Positions 39,535-41,953 of a stretch of 41,953 nt of DNA are shown piece by piece. The position numbers and the translations under genes were made by a program. The stretch spans positions 1 to 41,953 of the forward strand of contig CAZSIB010000012.1 of assembly GCA_964607245.1 (NCBI GenBank). Reading direction: 5' to 3'. The stretch comes from CAZLPZ01 sp964607245. Its GTDB lineage: Bacteria; Pseudomonadota; Alphaproteobacteria; Micavibrionales; Micavibrionaceae. Numbering within the stretch: position 1 is the stretch's first letter; each line of letters opens with the position of its first letter. The notes under the pieces are model-generated. The model searched no databases. It was not told where the DNA came from and was given only the letters and a program-made list of their open reading frames with translations.

Positions 39535-40887
39535 TTAAGGGGTGGCAAGTCCCGCCTTTTTCAGAGCCGATTTTTGTTTTTTAGTCAAAGAATCTAGATT
39601 AAAATCATCAATTAATTCATTGAAAATACGGTGCCAATTGACTTCGGCATTCAGGTGTAGAAACACCGACCCCAATCCCAACGCTGCGCGGTCCATGAAA
39701 ACAAATTCGCGGGGGACGGTGACGCCGCCATGGGCACGGAGTTTTTGGTGAACAATGCGCGCGGTATCGCGTCCATAGACGCCGCCCGTCACCTCGCCAA
39801 TGGGGCGTACCCGGTCGTCAAGTAACGGCGCATAGAGAAACTGAGCCCACAGGGTCAGGGTATCAATCTGATCCTTGTTCAGATTTTTAAACCCCCAGGT
39901 GTCATAGGCGTGAACCGCAAGGGCGCGGTCATTGTGGAGGAGGGCATGGTACAGGTCAATCACGCCTTGAACAAAGGGCGGCGGAAAGATCCGGCAACAC
40001 CCAAAATCCAATAAATTCAGGGATAAATCATCCCGAACCGAATAATTCCCCAAATGGGGGTCGCCGTGGATCACGCCATATTCATAGAAAGGGACGTACC
40101 ACGCGCGAAACATGTTTTGGGCAATTTGATTACGATCCGCCGCTGGTGCCGTTACAAAATCAAGAATTTTTCGGCCGTGAAGCCAGGTGGAAGTCAGGAG
40201 GCGGGGTGTGGACAAAGGCGCGATCACGTCTGCCACATGAACCCCCGGCACATTCGCCAGAATTTGTCCATAAAGGCGCGTATACGCGGCTTCGAGGGTA
40301 TAGTCGAGCTCTTCATGCAGGCGCGCGGACAGTTCCGCGTGGATTTGATCGGTCGTAATCGCGGAATCGATCCGTTCATAAAGAGAAAAAATCAATTTCA
40401 GTTGGTTTAAATCGGCACTGACCGCGGCCGCCATATCGGGGTATTGTAATTTACAGGCAACGATTTGGCCGTTCGGTAATGTCGCGCGGTGAACTTGTCC
40501 CAAGGACGCGGCGGCGGCGGCTGTGAGATCGAAATTTGCAAATTTCTTTTCCCATCCGGCCCCAAGTTCGGCAGTCATGCGTCGTTTCACAAACCCAGCA
40601 CCCATGGACGGCGCGCTCGATTGGAGTTGTTGGAACGCCTGGGCATATTCGGGAGGCAGTGCTTCGGGGATGGTCGCGAGGATTTGCCCAACCTTCATCA
40701 AGGGGCCTTTTAATCCACCCAAGGCCGCGACAAGGGCCGCCGCATGTTTTGACGTATCAATGGGAATGCCCAGTAATTTTTTCCCCGCAACCCGCGTGGC
40801 AAGCCCCGCCGCCGCCCCCGACACCCGCCCATAACGGCGGGCGCGTTTGGTAAAGGTGTTTTGATCAAGGGGAGGGTCAGTCGTCAT
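39535..40887 (-). CDS. ABC1/UbiB-family atypical kinase
   Basis: 450 residues. ABC1 family blocks: the KxGQ-type motif GPLMKVGQILATIPEALP, the alanine-rich loop AAAAASLGQVHRATL in place of the glycine-rich loop, VACKLQYPDM with the ATP-site lysine, HGDPHLGNYSV (catalytic loop) and LLDFGCCR (DFG). This family includes COQ8/ADCK3 and UbiB, which support coenzyme Q synthesis. A COQ9 gene lies just beyond on the other strand, which strengthens a ubiquinone role. No C-terminal membrane helices of the E. coli UbiB type are seen, so it is nearer COQ8. Confidence 0.9.
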   Translation of the reverse strand: MTTDPPLDQNTFTKRARRYGRVSGAAAGLATRVAGKKLLGIPIDTSKHAAALVAALGGLKGPLMKVGQILATIPEALPPEYAQAFQQLQSSAPSMGAGFVKRRMTAELGAGWEKKFANFDLTAAAAASLGQVHRATLPNGQIVACKLQYPDMAAAVSADLNQLKLIFSLYERIDSAITTDQIHAELSARLHEELDYTLEAAYTRLYGQILANVPGVHVADVIAPLSTPRLLTSTWLHGRKILDFVTAPAADRNQIAQNMFRAWYVPFYEYGVIHGDPHLGNYSVRDDLSLNLLDFGCCRIFPPPFVQGVIDLYHALLHNDRALAVHAYDTWGFKNLNKDQIDTLTLWAQFLYAPLLDDRVRPIGEVTGGVYGRDTARIVHQKLRAHGGVTVPREFVFMDRAALGLGSVFLHLNAEVNWHRIFNELIDDFNLDSLTKKQKSALKKAGLATP

Positions 40888-41201
40888 AATTATATATATC
40901 GTTGTTTAATTTAAGAAATTAATATGGCGTTTTATCCCTCTCCCTTTTAAAAAAGGGAGAGGGTCAGGGTGAGGGATTTCTTTAGAGTGCGGGGAGCTTT
41001 AAGTCAAAACCCACCTCACCCTAACCTTCTCCCCCCTAAAGGGCGGAGAGGGAATTTCTTTCGCATGTCAACTCCTTACTCTAAATAGCGACATATCTGG
41101 GGTTGCGGCGCAGCACAAAAAAAACTAGAGGTAGGCAGAAAACTGGCATAAGACTTGCGACATTCGCCTGTCTTTTTTCGACCTTAACCGAAAGATCCGT
41201 G
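40888..41201. other. Intergenic region with nested palindromic repeats before COQ9
   Basis: Holds a dispersed-type repeat: CCCTCTCCC and GGGAGAGGG arms around a T/A centre at 40936-40963, then a second related element at about 41013-41052 (CCTCACCCTAAC ... GGCGGAGAGGG). The two halves also pair with each other (CAGGGTGAGGG with CCTCACCCTAA), so a large RNA hairpin is possible. No ORF is convincing here; the COQ9 frame is open to 41103 but is not family-like there. Confidence 0.6.
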
Positions 41202-41798
41202 ATGAGCAAACGTATAACCGAACTGCGCGATCATATTATTGAGTCGATGCTACCGGATGTGCCTGCCGAAGGATGGACGATGGCAGGGGCCCAGGCTGCG
41301 TGCGATGAGATCGGCTTGCCGCCCGATCGCCTGATGGCCGTTTTTCCCGATGGCCTTTCGGATATTGTTGCGCATTTTTCCGACTGGGCTGATCGGCAGA
41401 TGAGCGAGGCGCTTGGCAAAATCAAGTCGCCCCCGACACGTATTCGAGACCGAGTCGAGCAGGCTGTACGTACGCGCTTGACCATTTTGGAGCCGCATAA
41501 AGACGCGCTACGGTTGGCGCTTGCCTATTGGAGTGTGCCGCCGCGGCATTTGCGTGCTGGCCAAATCGTGTGGCGCACGGCCGATCGCATTTGGGATTGG
41601 GCCGGGGACCAAGCAACCGATTATAACCGCTATACCAAACGCGGGTTGTTATCTGGGATTTTAACGGCGACAGCCCTTGTGTGGATTAAGGATGAGAGCA
41701 AGGATCACGAAAAAACATGGGGGTTCTTGCAGAACCGCATTGAAAATGCGATGGAATTGGGCCAGATTATTGGGGGAATTCTTCCAAAGAAAGCATAG
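41202..41798 (+). CDS. COQ9 family protein
   Basis: 198 residues from ATG 41202 (MSKRITELRDHIIESML); the upstream frame to 41103 is basic and not family-like. The TetR-like fold of COQ9 is seen in AEGWTMAGAQAACDEIGL and LSDIVAHFSDWADRQM; the C-terminal block RHLRAGQIVWRTADRIWDWAGDQATDYNRYTKRGLLSGILTATALVWI is the COQ9 signature. COQ9 binds lipids and delivers intermediates to COQ7 in ubiquinone synthesis. It is divergent from the ABC1 kinase gene, and both likely serve the same pathway. Confidence 0.92.
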   Translation: MSKRITELRDHIIESMLPDVPAEGWTMAGAQAACDEIGLPPDRLMAVFPDGLSDIVAHFSDWADRQMSEALGKIKSPPTRIRDRVEQAVRTRLTILEPHKDALRLALAYWSVPPRHLRAGQIVWRTADRIWDWAGDQATDYNRYTKRGLLSGILTATALVWIKDESKDHEKTWGFLQNRIENAMELGQIIGGILPKKA

Positions 41799-41815
41799 AG
41801 TGAAAAATCTTATCG

Positions 41816-41879
41816 TGTCATTCCAGCGCAGGCTGGAATCTCAAAACGTTAGGGGGCCCCAGCCTGCGCTGGGGCGACA
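41816..41879. repeat. Dispersed palindromic repeat after COQ9
   Basis: CCAGCGCAGGCTGG and CCCCAGCCTGCGCTGGGG in one 64-base unit, a form widely seen as an intergenic repeat in proteobacteria. It might also end transcription of COQ9, but the T-run is weak. After it there is only an incomplete start (ATG at 41943) at the window end. Confidence 0.6.
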
Positions 41880-41953
41880 TTTTTTGGGTATAAATTTTGG
41901 GGCTGTACCAGATAACTCGTAAAAGTGTTATAAGGTATGGTTATGAGAAAGAG

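Noticed and set aside
40936..41052. CRISPR-like repeats
   Set aside because: Only two palindromic units with no regular spacers; dispersed intergenic repeats are the better reading. I saw no CRISPR array in the window.

Overview
The window is chromosomal DNA of an alphaproteobacterium. The evidence is the gene content and order (bolA / J-domain protein / cobS; lgt-midA-pgeF-rnhA; SPOR-nagZ-scpA-scpB-tatABC-zapE; COQ9 and an ABC1 kinase), an alphaproteobacterial-type LexA box (GTTC-N7-GTTC) on the recA promoter, and an initiator tRNA of alphaproteobacterial type. The lineage below class is not certain; a free-living or predatory Micavibrio/Rhodospirillales-like organism would fit, but this is only an impression.

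Layout. 1-2.8 kb: the end of an XRE-type regulator, tRNA-fMet, a small two-helix membrane protein, tRNA-Ala, and a DUF1223/DUF4864 pair of secreted proteins whose start codons overlap head to head. 2.8-5.9 kb: an unrecognised protein, cobS, a J-domain protein, bolA and a ribbon-helix-helix protein. cobT, the usual neighbour of cobS, is absent. 5.9-7.5 kb: ubiK-like, ybjN-like and proC in one minus-strand operon. 7.7-14.1 kb: lgt-midA-pgeF-rnhA-(hypothetical)-mutS, tightly packed. 14.1-17.9 kb: minus-strand recA (SOS-controlled), dusA and infC (ATT start). 18.2-20.0 kb: a two-helix membrane protein, and erpA-xth. 20.1-27.9 kb: dgt, a SPOR protein, nagZ, scpA, scpB, tatA, tatB, tatC, zapE. This is cell-envelope, chromosome-segregation and Tat-export housekeeping.

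27.95-38.65 kb is an accessory island, visibly more AT-rich in its left two thirds. It is bounded on the right by a P4-type tyrosine integrase next to the 3' end of tRNA-Cys. On the left is an imperfect copy of that tRNA 3' end (27954-27976), which I read as a decayed att site. The backbone (int, a shortened Toprim primase, a DUF3631 ATPase, a TubC-N-like protein, DUF5681, and a gene cut off near 34.4 kb) resembles a satellite-type integrative element. The cargo at its far end is an SF2 helicase and an unusual 4.4-kb unit: a three-gene GTPase operon converging on a Pro/Gly-rich protein gene. Each of the two is preceded by a diverged copy of the same leader: promoter, SD, a 29-codon ORF, a hairpin, and a rho-independent terminator that ends before the next gene starts. 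This inverted pair of leaders around a GTPase cassette is the most likely undescribed system in the window. I suggest it is a defence or conflict module controlled by attenuation or by duplicated small RNAs, but function is inference.

38.6-41.95 kb returns to core genes: tRNA-Cys, a glutathione S-transferase-like protein, an ABC1/UbiB-type kinase and COQ9 (the last two probably ubiquinone-related), with palindromic intergenic repeats.
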